A stretch of DNA of 64,000 bases. Source: Helichrysum umbraculigerum. Lineage: Eukaryota > Streptophyta > Magnoliopsida > Asterales > Asteraceae. Both the position numbers and the translations under genes were made by a program. The stretch is from the NCBI GenBank assembly GCA_949592205.1, contig CATIUR010000001.1, positions 243,651,250 to 243,715,249 on the forward strand, read 5' to 3'. Below, piece after piece: positions 48,963 through 59,505 of this stretch; within the stretch, counting starts at the first letter, position 1, and each line of letters starts with the position of its first letter. The notes below the pieces were generated by a model that was not told where the DNA came from, did no database searches, and saw only the letters and a list, made by a program, of their open reading frames with translations.

Positions 48963-50288
48963 CTACTCCGAGCCGTCTTCGTTTTCGTTGTCGTCCTCGT
49001 CCGGTTGTACTGCTTGACCAAAAACCGTGTTGTAATCCGTCTCATAATTATCAACCACGGTTTTTCGGACCTTTTCGAGCATTTTTTTCTCCTTGCCCTT
49101 TAGAAACGACGGTATCGGTTTATATAACATTTTCCACGATTTAAAAATGGTTTTTTTGGTCGCGTTATGTTTTATCGCTTCCAATGCTTCTTTTTGTGAT
49201 TCCGCGGCTTGTATGTTTGTCAAACGTTCTTTTTCTTTGAGAGATCTTGAAGAAGTGGCGGCGTCACTTGAGCCCGAGCTTTTTTGGGATTTTCGTGAAG
49301 AAGTACGACCGGGCGGGCGACGTATCAAGTCGTTTTGGAACAACCGTTCCATGTTAGCTGCAAGAGGCTCGGAAGTAGGAATGTCGTCACCAAGATTTAT
49401 CGTCTCGAGCTCGGGTTGGGTTGGCACTTGTCGGTTGCCCATGATTCCACCTGTTTCAAGAAACTTTGGATGATTTTTCACTACGTGCCAACAATCTTCG
49501 TATATGAATGCTCTTTTTTGTTGGTCCTTGAACGCGGCCTTACACGCCTTAATAATTTGTTCGTCACTTGCACCGCTTTGATGAGGATTCGTTAGATCTT
49601 TGTGGATTGCAATGAAGATTTTGCAATCGGTACGAATCTTGTTCCATTTTCCTTGAATTTGGCTCAAGGTACGGGGTTTAGGCGCCACCGTATTATAATC
49701 GGCTTCGACTTTGTCCCAAAAAACTTCGTAGCTTTGAGAAGCGCCTCGTTTATCTTTTTCGGATCGGTGGATCCAACGCTCGGCTAATATAACCGCTTCC
49801 TCGTCGCTCCATTTGACTTGTACCCTTGTTGCCGGAGCTTTTTCTTTTGATTTTCCTTTCTTCACCACGGGTTCGGGCTCGGGCTCGGGAACGGGTTCGG
49901 TTTCGGGAATCGTTTCGTCGTCGATATCGGGATGTGGCGGCGTGTTGATGTTTCCGAATTGTGGATGGCTAATTGGTGTTGGTGGGTATGTTGTGTAAGC
50001 CGAGTGATGTGGTTGGTGCATATAATTTGGGTTTCCAAATGGCGCGGGAGTTTGGTGGATTGGAATATGTGGTGAGAAATGATGATACGTTGAGTAGTTT
50101 TGGTAACCTTGGAATGGTGGCGATGGATTTGAGTATAGTGCAAAGCCGGGTGGTTGACTAGGAGAAGAGTTGCTCGATTGAGCGGAAGAAGTGGCACTTG
50201 GGGAATCGTGATTGCGGGTTTGATTCGGTATTGGATTGTTGATTAAGTTGTTCCACATATCGTCGGCGGTTGAGTGACGTCGACTCAT
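48963..50288 (-). CDS. PIF/Harbinger accessory Myb/SANT-like DNA-binding protein
   Basis: The product is 441 aa and uninterrupted. The N-terminal third is low-complexity, rich in Ser, Pro, Tyr and His, ending in an acidic PEPEPEPEP run (about 131-140). A trihelix/Myb-SANT-like domain spans about 155-225 (VQVKWSDEEAVILAERW, LSQIQGKWNKIRTDC). A C-terminal helical, charged region follows (KEKERLTNIQAAESQKEALE) with a long acidic tail. In PIF/Harbinger elements such a protein works with the separate transposase, binding the subterminal DNA and helping nuclear import. Related plant proteins are often database-labelled glutathione S-transferase T3-like or NAM-associated. A TATA-like CTATAAATA lies about 175 bases upstream. 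No transposase gene is nearby, so movement would need a partner element. Confidence 0.85.
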   Translation of the reverse strand: MSRRHSTADDMWNNLINNPIPNQTRNHDSPSATSSAQSSNSSPSQPPGFALYSNPSPPFQGYQNYSTYHHFSPHIPIHQTPAPFGNPNYMHQPHHSAYTTYPPTPISHPQFGNINTPPHPDIDDETIPETEPVPEPEPEPVVKKGKSKEKAPATRVQVKWSDEEAVILAERWIHRSEKDKRGASQSYEVFWDKVEADYNTVAPKPRTLSQIQGKWNKIRTDCKIFIAIHKDLTNPHQSGASDEQIIKACKAAFKDQQKRAFIYEDCWHVVKNHPKFLETGGIMGNRQVPTQPELETINLGDDIPTSEPLAANMERLFQNDLIRRPPGRTSSRKSQKSSGSSDAATSSRSLKEKERLTNIQAAESQKEALEAIKHNATKKTIFKSWKMLYKPIPSFLKGKEKKMLEKVRKTVVDNYETDYNTVFGQAVQPDEDDNENEDGSE

Positions 50289-50460
50289 TTTTGTATTTGT
50301 GTTTGATATGAGAGAAGTGGTATGAATATTATTTTATGAGTTGTATATTGAATTTGGTTTGAATATTGGTTAAAAGGTTGGAAAAAGATTGGATAAAAGT
50401 ATAAATAAAGTGTGAAATGAGGTGGGTTTTTGTATGAAATTTGGGGTTGGGTTAAATTGG

Positions 50461-50469
50461 TATTTATAG
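50461..50469 (-). promoter_or_regulatory. Probable TATA box of the Myb/SANT gene
   Basis: CTATAAATA on the minus strand, 173-181 bases before the ATG. Confidence 0.45.
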
Positions 50470-50881
50470 GGGATGAAAATTAGTTTGGAAAAAAAAAATA
50501 ATGTTTTTTTTTTGTAGCCGTTTGTCCCCCCCAACGGTCCAAATTTTTTTTTTTTTTTTAAATCGTCACTTTTCAGCGAAAAAAGAAAAAAAAGAAAAAA
50601 AAAAAACTGACGCGGGCCCCACGTTCTCACTCCCTCCGTCGTCAAACCGAAGCCTCAAACCGACGCCGGCCAACCAACGGGCCGTGCCTATGGCGTCGGT
50701 GCCGTCGGTTGAAACCGACGCCCCCAACCGACGTCCGTTGGGACGAGTCTTATAATGTTGGCGTGTGTTTGTCAATCGAGGTATAGTAGTTTACGGAAGC
50801 TAAATTCTTTTATTTTTATAAATTCGAGCTTTTAACATGTTTTTAAGAAAAAAAAAATTAAAGAGCTCATTGAAAAACTAA

Positions 50882-51164
50882 GGGCGCGTTTAGTTACAGA
50901 AAACTATCTCCATTTTTCCTTTTCCATTTTTCTAGAGTTTTGAGTCCCTTAAAAAACTAATGGTGCTTAGAAAACGCATTCAAACGTAAAGGATGGAGTT
51001 TTCATTTTCCAAAATAGGAAATGGAGGATACCATAAATCATTAGATTCATTTTTCTTATAAAACTTCTTTAGAAAATCACAATTTGAACACATTTTCTAA
51101 TTTTTTAGTTTTCTTAGAAAATTTTCCAGAAAATTGGAGGAGTTTTCCGTAACTAAACGCACCC
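50882..51164. mobile_element. Tourist/Harbinger-like MITE (TSD TAA)
   Basis: Ends GGGCGCGTTTAGTTACAGA and, inverted, GGGTGCGTTTAGTTACGGA. TAA flanks at 50879-50881 and 51165-51167. Length is 283 bp; non-coding. Confidence 0.85.
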
Positions 51165-51167
51165 TAA

Positions 51168-52310
51168 ACTTTTTAAAAAAGTTACTTAAAGTAACATTTA
51201 AAAATAAAATAGAAGCTTATTAAATGAAAAATTAAGCTAATACTCCTTATGTAATTATGTATGATGTGATTATTTATCCTTTATGTCAATTTACATTCTT
51301 AAGCTTAAGCTACAACTAATTTTGGTCATACAATTATTAGAAAAATAGACTTCAGCTTCCGGTTTTAAATATAAGATCCGGCTATGAGTTTTTGGCTTTT
51401 TTTACAAAACACACTTTTAAATTATGATGTAATTTTATGTGAAAAAACTAATACTAATTTAAATAATATATATTTTATGTCTTTGTTCGAATATATATTT
51501 AAACTATACCATTTTAACCTGTCGAATGAGTCACTTGTATGCAAACAAACTTTGTTTTTAATTATTTATAAAGACAACTCGAAAACGACTCCTTATTTTT
51601 ACGTACCGTAATAGGAAACTAGCCCATTAATGTTTTTATATAGGTTTGTAGCTAATAATAATAACAAACACGAAGAATAACACCATTAATATTACTGGAA
51701 AAGTCATGAGGTCAATTCCAAAATCACATGAATTTATGTCTAACACGTTCAAAAAACACAAATATATACTTAGTAATACTGATTTCTTACGTATATACAC
51801 TATGAATACTCTCTCAATAAATCTTTATAATCTTATCTTATAATAAATATAATATAAAAAACACCATACTATGAAAATAAACCCCATACTATGAAAAGTA
51901 GTCAAATTGTACTACACTTACAAATTATAGTAAACGTTAATGATATCATTATTTTATCTTATATATATAGGTTTGGATAATGATTAAATTGAAAGATATT
52001 TTAAAATAATATTTCAAAGGGTTTATGTAACCAATTTGAATTCTACTACTATCGATATAATTTGGATGATCACATGCATTAAGCAAGAATATTATAAAAA
52101 TCAATATAATTCGGATAATCACATTAACCAAGATTCTTATAAAATACTAAACTAGATTTTAAACCGTGTATATACACAGGACACTGACTCTTTATATGAA
52201 ATTTCATATTTAGTATTTTATTTCTAATAATAAAGTGTGTAATTTAATATGTATATTAAGTATTTAGTTGGTTTTATGATAATATTACTTTATTTATATG
52301 AATTTATATA
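51168..52310. other. Intergenic, AT-rich; probable Helitron 3' end at 52152
   Basis: No gene is seen. On the minus strand, a hairpin CCTGTGTATATACACGG is followed by TTTAAAATCTAG and then host T, a Helitron-like 3' terminus at 52152. Its 5' end was not located. Confidence 0.4.
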
Positions 52311-52318
52311 TGTAGAGA

Positions 52319-52661
52319 AATAGTTGTTAAACTCTTACGGTTCGCGAATCGACTCTTACGAGTCGACTCGAAAATGAAAAAAACGAGGCGACTCGAATTT
52401 CGACTCTGAAATAACTTTGACTATTACGAGTCGTTTATTGACTTTCCGAGTCATGTGTGACTCTTATGAGTCTTGTGCGACTCTTACGAGTCAGAAAATA
52501 AGACAAACTTTATAGTGTAATGTAATATCAAAGAGAAAAGGATAAAATAGAAAAATAAATGACTATAATCTATTTTGAATTAAGCATTTATGTTAATTGA
52601 CGGTCAACGACTTGATTATCGACTTTTACCATGTTTACTTCACTTAAAAACAAAATCCTTT

Positions 52662-52755
<94 letters not shown>

Positions 52756-52833
52756 TATATTTATGTCGAATCGAGTCACGAGTTAAAAATCGAGACTCCG
52801 AATCACGAGTCGAGTCACGAGTTAACAACTATT
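52319..52833. mobile_element. hAT-type MITE, ATAGTTGTTAA family, copy 2 (TSD TGTAGAGA)
   Basis: Opposite orientation to 38116-38509. The perfect 8-bp duplication TGTAGAGA lies at 52311-52318 and 52834-52841. Ends AATAGTTGTTAAACTC and, inverted, AATAGTTGTTAACTCG. GACTCTTACGAGTC-type palindromes fill the left part. A long (AT)n run (52669-52751) has expanded inside. Confidence 0.85.
52669..52751. repeat. (AT)n microsatellite
   Basis: About 41 AT units inside the MITE at 52319-52833. Confidence 0.95.
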
Positions 52834-53311
52834 TGTAGAGATTAAATGATTTTGAATCCAATTTAGTTAAAAAAAATTAATTTTTTTAGGTTATATTAGC
52901 CTTTTCAAGTAACTGTATTCACACTCGGTGAATTAAAAATTGAAACATCACAGATCGATTTGGATAATGTTTTAATTAATAAATTTGATTTCTTTTATAC
53001 ATAAGCAGATGGTCGATAAAAATTATATATTTTTTTAATAAGTTAGGGTTTATATTTTTAAAAAATTATTAAAATAAAATGACTTAATTGACAAATTGAA
53101 GCTTAATAATAATGATGATGTCGTTTAGAAGTTTTTTAAATTATATTTAAGATAAGATACACCTAAAATTTACTTTCACTTTTATCACAAAACACTTTAA
53201 TTTACGTTCAAACAACATAATACCAGTAGAAACTAATTATTAATAACTATAAATAGAAATTTTCCTATATATAGAAATTTTCTTATATTATTTAGAGTCA
53301 GGAAATGAAGA

Positions 53312-53451
53312 GCTAGGTTCAAATGAGTACAACAACTTTATGTGAGAATGAATGAACCAATAGGAATGCGTCATGTGTCACTAAATCCACTTTCCCCTCA
53401 TTTTTAAAAATTAAATATCTCCCAAACGGTAAGTCAAAAAATCACAAAAAT
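53312..53451. mobile_element. Left end of a second Mutator-like foldback, cut by an LTR insertion
   Basis: It begins with GAGCTAGGTTCAAATGAG and follows the left arm of 45703-46423 closely (AAAATTAAATATCTC, AACGGTAAGTC). At 53452 it changes abruptly to LTR sequence. Its right half is not in the window. Confidence 0.7.
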
Positions 53452-55641
53452 TATAACACCCCATATTTCATAACATTATTTAAATATATTTTACATCGGA
53501 AGCGTAAGTCCAAAACATACATTTCATATTATATATATAAAGTCAAACCATTTTTATCAACTTGGGTGCTATATAATTTCGAATACAACACTGATTTATA
53601 CAAATCAGATATCAGAGTAAATGTCTGGTCGTCAAACATTCCATCCATTCAACAGCTTCTTGCCCAGCCCATTGTCTAATCATAACCTGCAAGAAGTAAT
53701 GTGGGGGATTAACATGAAGCTAAGTGAATAGACATGTAACCGACAGTCTAACTTAGCGTAACAAATCTGTTTACATCAAATAATCGTAAACACACAGAAA
53801 TCAAAGAGGATCGGTGGTCCTTGAGGCGCCCAGAAGCCCGGGTGGTCCTCAAGCAACACTTATAAACCCCACTGAGCTGCAGGCCAATACAGCGGTTTAC
53901 CGGTAGCCTGTTACTATTCTTCCACATGACTAAGATTCCTATTAACGATATGTACAAGGAACCCTCCGTCGGCTAAACAATAGCAACCAATCCCAACCCG
54001 TGTTGACCTCTTTACCATCACATATGCCCAAAGGCCATGTAGCACATAATCACATGTATCAGGTCAGACTAACCGTCTATCAACAGTAAAATCTACGGTT
54101 ACCCGTTGTAACCAAACCCGTTACAACTAAATCACACTGAGGGTACAGATCCACTCACTGATACCTCAGTCGTCCACTCAGTAGTCTAATATCACTGAGC
54201 TTTTTCACAATCGGAGAATAAAACAGAATAACGAGTCAGTAATTTATTAATAACAGCGAACTTATGTCATAATTATATAACATGGGTCATTATACTATTC
54301 AACTACATAATATACCATATCAACATGGTAAATAAAACTCAAATGGTAATTAACACTTATATCATTCCATTTATAAGTATATAACTTATCTCAAAAGCAT
54401 AGCATCAACTAACATCTAACTAAATCAATTCAATTCATAATTGATATAACTTGATGTAGCCATATAATATCAAATAATCTAATACTACATCCTTTAAATC
54501 ATACATATAAAGTACTTGTACTAAAACTTAAACAAAAGTCACCAAATTTATGGTTTAAATTCCAAACTTCTGGAATCCGAGAGTACCCGCCGGGTACCTC
54601 TACTACCCGCCGGGTAGTGCAATCAAGCAGCCGGGTAATGAACTAAACAACCGGGTAAATTACAAGATGTGGTAACAGAGTAAAGTCGCGTTTTAAAACC
54701 TAGAGAATCAGCCGGGTCAAGCAATTAGCAGCCGGGTTCTTAACAAACACAAAAGATCCGCCGGATCCTTATTCAATCCGCCGGATACTCAAAATTTCCG
54801 AGTACCCGCCGGGTATTGATAGAACCCGCCGGGTTCTATACCCAGACCAGCGACCCTGTAACCTGTTACTACCTAAATCCGAAGGTTTTATAACCAAATC
54901 AATTAACACCAACATCAACTTGAGCAAATACAGTTTACTACACACTATAAGCATCGAACAACTTTAATAATATATTCTCCAACATCATCCACATCATATT
55001 TTTACCTATTTCATCACAACCTCATGTCTATATATATGTAAATCATAGACCCTAATAATTTTAATTAACTTAAAAGTGAAGAATCAATTATCACTTTCCA
55101 ACAATACATAATCATCTATCAACTCAGTTTCATAATAACTCAATAGCACTTAACAATTTCAAGTATACTCAAATCATCAATATATATTATTATGAACAAG
55201 AATACTTACAAGTTTGAAGATAACAAGAATATGATGATGAAACTAATGAATCTTGAATAAATCACAAATCAACTAGATTAATTCTTTCTTTAAGTTTCTT
55301 GTTTGTTGTTTTGTGAGAATGAATGAAGTTCTAAACAATTTGGGGAAAATAGGTGATTAAGTCGGCATCCCCAAACCGACCTCAATATTAGTCAATATAA
55401 TTTTATTCCCCTCTTGGATCTATTGTCTGGAACCTAAAAATATTTGCGAGTCCAAACATTTTATTTTTCTTACAACTTTATTAATTTAAAACAATTAATA
55501 ATTTATCTGTCACAATTAGTCATTTGACTCTTTCTAATTATTTTCAAGTAAATCAAACCAAACTATTTCCTAACACATTAAACAATTATTTAAAGTCCAG
55601 TAAATATATCAAAATACTCCTTTCAAAAAGTGGGTGTTACA
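53452..55641 (-). mobile_element. 3' LTR of the minus-strand gag-only retrotransposon
   Basis: 2190 bp, starting TGTAACACCC at 55641 (minus sense) and ending GGTGTTATA at 53452. The other LTR at 63532-63788 repeats its first ~257 plus-strand bases nearly exactly. A polypurine tract (AAGGGGGAGAGA, minus sense) abuts it at 55644-55655. It carries a cluster of CGGCG-centred palindromes at 54583-54839 and a TTGTAAGTATTCTTG sequence at about 55196-55211. Confidence 0.9.
54583..54839. repeat. Six CCG-C-CGG odd palindromes plus half-sites in the LTR
   Basis: Perfect palindromes with a central C and left arms GTACCCG (54583-54597), ACTACCCG (54602-54618), GATCCG (54755-54767), ATCCG (54776-54786), TACCCG (54803-54815) and ATAGAACCCG (54819-54839). 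Half-sites CCGGGT occur in between. On the element's sense strand the centre reads CGGCG. Confidence 0.9.
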
Positions 55642-55955
55642 AATCTCTCCCCCTTAATATAATCGCATATATTCCTCATTTGTTATCTGAATATGTCAAG
55701 TTATTTCAATAATCCATAGAACTCTCAGTATTTGATTTTAACTTGGAATCATATATATCAAGAATTCACAATCCATGTCACATCCGTTCTTTTGATAATC
55801 CATCAAAATCTCAAGCTATGCAGCTTTTAATTAATCCACTAATTTAGAAGATTTCTAAATACATAAAGTAAATCCTGTCACAAGTCTGCAACAACATTAT
55901 CCTTTCCAGATAATATCAATTCTCACAATCAGATCTTTGATAGGTTTTAACCATC
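55642..55955 (-). other. 3' non-coding end of the minus-strand gag-only element
   Basis: About 315 bp between its polypurine tract and the inserted young element. No pol sequence is seen. Confidence 0.6.
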
Positions 55956-55960
55956 AACAA

Positions 55961-57997
55961 TGTAACATCCCGTTTCTGGACCCGAAAATAAATTGTATTT
56001 TATTAAGTTTGGTTGGTTTATTTGAAAATAAACAAGTAAAAGAGCCCCAGTTTTTATTGTGACAAGTAAAATGTTACTTGTTTTAAAAAGGTAAAGTTGA
56101 CGGTAAAATAAAATATTTTGACTTGCGGGTATTTTCAGGTTCCAGACAATAGGCTTAGAAGGGGTATAATTTTAAACATAATAAGATGGGGCGGTGGGGA
56201 TATACCGACTCATTTTATTCTCATCACTTCTCTTTTCTTCTTGAACCTTCAAACTCATTCTCTCAAAGTTCACTAAAGTAAAGAAATCAAAAAGAAAGAA
56301 AGATTAACAAGTTGTGAGATTAATTCATAGAATCAGATTCACCATCATCATCACTATCTTGTGTATCTTTTGATTGTAAGTGTTCTTGAACCTATTTCAT
56401 AGAATTTGGGTATAGAATGAATATAAATGATTGATATGAATTGAAGCTTAGAAATTGTTGTATGAAGATTATAGATTGATTATATGATGATTTGTGATTG
56501 TTGGTAGTGTTCTTCAAATTATAAGTTAGGTTTTGATGATTTTGTAAATTGATGATGATATATGTTAGAAATTAAGTTAGATAGTTTATTAGATGATGTT
56601 TGCTGTAATGGTATGTTTCTAGTTCATTTTCATTACTTGTAATCGGAGCTAAGACTTAAAAATTAGGAGTTGGGTGTTAAAAGTTCGTAACTTGTTTGCT
56701 GTTTCTGCTGATGCTGTAAATGATGATCCAGCCGGCGGGTCATTAGACTCAGCCGGCGGGTTGTGTTTGTGTGTAGGTGAGCCGGCGGGTGAAAACACCT
56801 AGCCGGCGGCTCGTAAAAGCTTTATTACTCAAAATAAGTTCTGATGTGGTAAAAGTTAAATCACCCGGCGGTTGAACATGGGTACCCGGCGGGTCAGGGT
56901 GCCAAGCCGGCGGCTTCCCTACCCAAGCCGGCGGCTTTTGGGTGTTTTCAGCAAATTAAGTTTTGATTGTATGATTAATTGATAAGTGTTTAATTGTTGT
57001 ATGTTATAATATGAATTAGTTGAATGATATGATAAATAGTGTTATGTTTTGGATTATGTTAGAATTTGAAGAATTGAAGTGGAATACGGAATAAGATACT
57101 AACTTGTTGTTATTGTTGTATTATCAGATAAGCGGACGACCACTCAGTAAAGTTAGACCTCTGAGTTGGTGATCAGACGATAATATTTGGTGAGTGGAAT
57201 TGTAGTCCTCGGTTCAACCCAGTTGTAACGGGTTTGGGTTACAACGGGTAAATCAGGATAGTTTCAGTTGTAGTTATTGCCATGTTACTTTCAATTATTC
57301 AGTTGTTGATTATATTGATAGAATTTGATTGATCAAGTTGTAAAGTTATTCATTTGGTTTACATAACTGCATATTATATGCCTTTATGTGACAAGTTGTT
57401 GTGATGAATTGGAGTGAGGTCAGCGTGCGGGTTGGGTTTGATTACTACTGTGTAGCTGTCTAGGTTACTTGAATACACATAGTTGAAGATTAGCCTATTC
57501 AGTGAAAGTAGTAATCAGGCTATCGGTAGATCACTGGGAATGGCATGGCGCCCAGTGGTTGTGGCATACTGAGAATCGCATACAGGAGCCGCCGATCCTC
57601 ATGTAGTTATGTGCTTATGTGTTTAAATCGTTGTAGTTATCAGTTGTAAGATTTGTTATAAATGGATTGAACCGTCGGTTACGGTTCCATTCACTTAGCA
57701 AAGGCTAATCCCCTCGTTGTTGTATGTTTTGCAGATTTTGGTTAGTTGATGAAGTAGATCGGATAGTAGAAGTTGACTGGGTGTTTGACTAAAATGGCGC
57801 AAACTCTGACTTTTGACAATAGAATGTTTTGGAAAGTTGAATATAACAACCGAATTTAGTAGTATGGTTTGTAACAATAGAAGTTGATAAAAGTTTATTA
57901 TGGTTCGTGTTGTAAATAATGGATATGTATATGTTTTGGGACGCGCTTCTAACGTATAAATTATATAATATATTTGTTTTAAAAGTGGGGTCTTACA
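55961..57997 (+). repeat. 5' LTR of the young gag-only element
   Basis: Begins TGTAACATCC and ends GGGGTCTTACA. It carries a CCGGCGG palindrome cluster (56730-56940) and a TTGTAAGTGTTCTTG sequence at 56374-56388. Confidence 0.95.
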
Positions 57998-58176
57998 AGT
58001 TGGTATCAGAGCATAGGTTTGGGTGAATTGGGCATTTGTAAATGTTCAATCCCAAATCTAGTCGGTGTTAGTCAAACATTTCGGTACGTGGGATTAGCTT
58101 TGGGATTGGGGATTGGTTAGTATAGTGAATGCTAACGATTAACAAGTTGCAAGTTGTGTTTTGATTGTGAGTACAG
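56376..58176 (+). promoter_or_regulatory. Possible leader intron from the 5' LTR to just before gag
   Basis: A strong donor, TTGTAAGT, sits in the LTR at 56374-56381. A candidate acceptor, GTGAGTACAG, ends two bases before the gag ATG. If used, the intron would remove the palindrome cluster and the PBS from gag mRNA while leaving them in genomic RNA. This is inferred from sequence only. Confidence 0.3.
56730..56940. repeat. CCG-G-CGG palindrome cluster in the LTR
   Basis: Eight copies of the CCGGCGG/CCGGCGGY word. Perfect odd palindromes have left arms AGCCG (56801-56811), ACCCG (56884-56894), AAGCCG (56904-56916) and AAGCCG (56925-56937), all with a central G. The others pair only over the core. 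The cluster is repeated in the 3' LTR at 60275-60485. Confidence 0.9.
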
Positions 58177-58178
58177 GC

Positions 58179-59429
58179 ATGGCAGATAACGAAAACCCGA
58201 TCAACAATGTTGTTCCACCTTCGGATACTCAGAATGATAATCAGAGGCAGGCTGGTACTACACAGGTTAATCAGGAAGAAACTAGTCAAGAGGATTATAT
58301 GTTGCAACTAGAGGATGATGTGATAAGACTTAAAAAGATAGAACAGTTATACTTGGAACAACAAGCTAGGTTAGCTCAGCAAGCTTATCAGTTTCCTTCA
58401 CCACCACAGCAGAATAAGTTGTGTTCGTTTAAGACATTTAAAGCTAGTGGTCCGAAAGAATTTGAAGGAGGCAATGATCCTTCAGTAACATTGAATTGGT
58501 TGAGAGATACGGAGAAAAAGTTTGAAGTGTGTCGGTGTGAAGAAGAATTAAAGGTTGGTTATGCTGTGCAATTACTGAAGGGACAGGCGATGAATTGGTG
58601 GGATTCTATAACTGAGCAATTGACAAAGGAGCAGAGATCGAGAATTACCTGGGCAGAGTTTCATAATGAGGTTTGTAGACAGTTTTGTTCAGAGTTTGAT
58701 ATGCTTAGAATTAGACAAGAGTTTATGGATTTGAAGTTAACTGAACAAATGTCGATGGATGACCTCATTAATAAATTCACTGAGAAGTTACGTTTTGTTC
58801 AACAATGGGTCCCAGATGACAGGATGAGGATAAATCACTTTGTAGGAACTTTACCACCGGAGTACCGAACTAGTGTGAGATTGGCAGGTACTCTTACACA
58901 GGCTTTTACTTTAGCCCGATCTGTAGATGGTGACATGCGAGCTTCTGGTAAAACGACCAAGGAAAAAAGTTTCTCACAGGTTAAAAGTAGTTCTTCGGGA
59001 AACAAAGGACAGACTAGAAGAGTAGTTTATAATGATGATTCGGTGGGAAGTAATCCATGGTGTGTAAATTGTAAGTCGAAACATTCTGGTCCGTGTACTT
59101 CAGAGACTATGAGATGTGTTAAGTGTGGGGTATTTGGTCATGGTATGCGGGATTGTACTTTTCCACAGTTTGTTTGTTGGAATTGTAAAAAGGAAGGACA
59201 TAGATCACTGAACTGCCCGGAGAAGACAATGCAAGGTTCGGGTTTGGTTGGGAGTGTGGCCTCGGGTTCTGCGTCATCTGTTGGACAGAAGAGAAAGATT
59301 CCACCGACTACAGGAAGGGCTTTTCAAATGACGGCGGAGAATGTTTTTGGACTTGATAGTGATGCGACAGGTATATCTTATGTTTATTTTCTTTTAACAT
59401 ACAGTAATGTGATTAGAGTTGTATGTTAA
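58179..59429 (+). CDS. gag: Retrotransposon gag with three zinc knuckles (TR-GAG)
   Basis: The product is 416 aa; the start is the ATG at 58179 (MADNENPINN). It forms the capsid/nucleocapsid of the retrotransposon particle in the cytoplasm. The gag capsid domain spans about 85-265 (NDPSVTLNWLRDTEKKFEV, LLKGQAMNWWDSI, FVQQWVPDDRMRI, GTLPPEYRTSVR). Three zinc knuckles follow: CX2CX3HX3C (CVNCKSKHSGPC), then two canonical CX2CX4HX4C (CVKCGVFGHGMRDC and CWNCKKEGHRSLNC). After RAFQMTAENVF, where the protease of full elements normally begins, the frame runs into about 20 unrelated residues and stops. The gag is intact, which argues for selection or very recent movement. Sequence style is of Tekay/Del-like Ty3 chromoviruses; the lineage is likely but not proven. 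Confidence 0.9.
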   Translation: MADNENPINNVVPPSDTQNDNQRQAGTTQVNQEETSQEDYMLQLEDDVIRLKKIEQLYLEQQARLAQQAYQFPSPPQQNKLCSFKTFKASGPKEFEGGNDPSVTLNWLRDTEKKFEVCRCEEELKVGYAVQLLKGQAMNWWDSITEQLTKEQRSRITWAEFHNEVCRQFCSEFDMLRIRQEFMDLKLTEQMSMDDLINKFTEKLRFVQQWVPDDRMRINHFVGTLPPEYRTSVRLAGTLTQAFTLARSVDGDMRASGKTTKEKSFSQVKSSSSGNKGQTRRVVYNDDSVGSNPWCVNCKSKHSGPCTSETMRCVKCGVFGHGMRDCTFPQFVCWNCKKEGHRSLNCPEKTMQGSGLVGSVASGSASSVGQKRKIPPTTGRAFQMTAENVFGLDSDATGISYVYFLLTYSNVIRVVC

Positions 59430-59505
59430 TAGGAAAATTGAGTATGTTTAGTTTAATTGGGTGTGGTTGGATTTCGGGGACGAAATCCTATAAGGGGGGA
59501 AGATT

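Larger units (their letters stand above)
48593..50749 (-). mobile_element. PIF/Harbinger-type element carrying only the Myb/SANT gene (TSD TTA)
   Basis: TTA flanks both ends (48590-48592, 50750-50752). Termini are GACTCCTCCCAAC and, inverted, GACTCGTCCCAAC. Subterminal ACTGACG, CCGTCGGTT and GGGCCCCAC motifs occur. 3-bp TTA duplications are the PIF/Harbinger hallmark. The element has one gene, the Myb-like ORF; no DDE transposase is present in its 2157 bp. The MITE at 5803-6107 is related. Confidence 0.85.

Noticed and set aside
49813..49998. Plus-strand glycine/serine-rich open frame
   Set aside because: Antisense of the Pro/Glu-rich part of the Myb/SANT gene.
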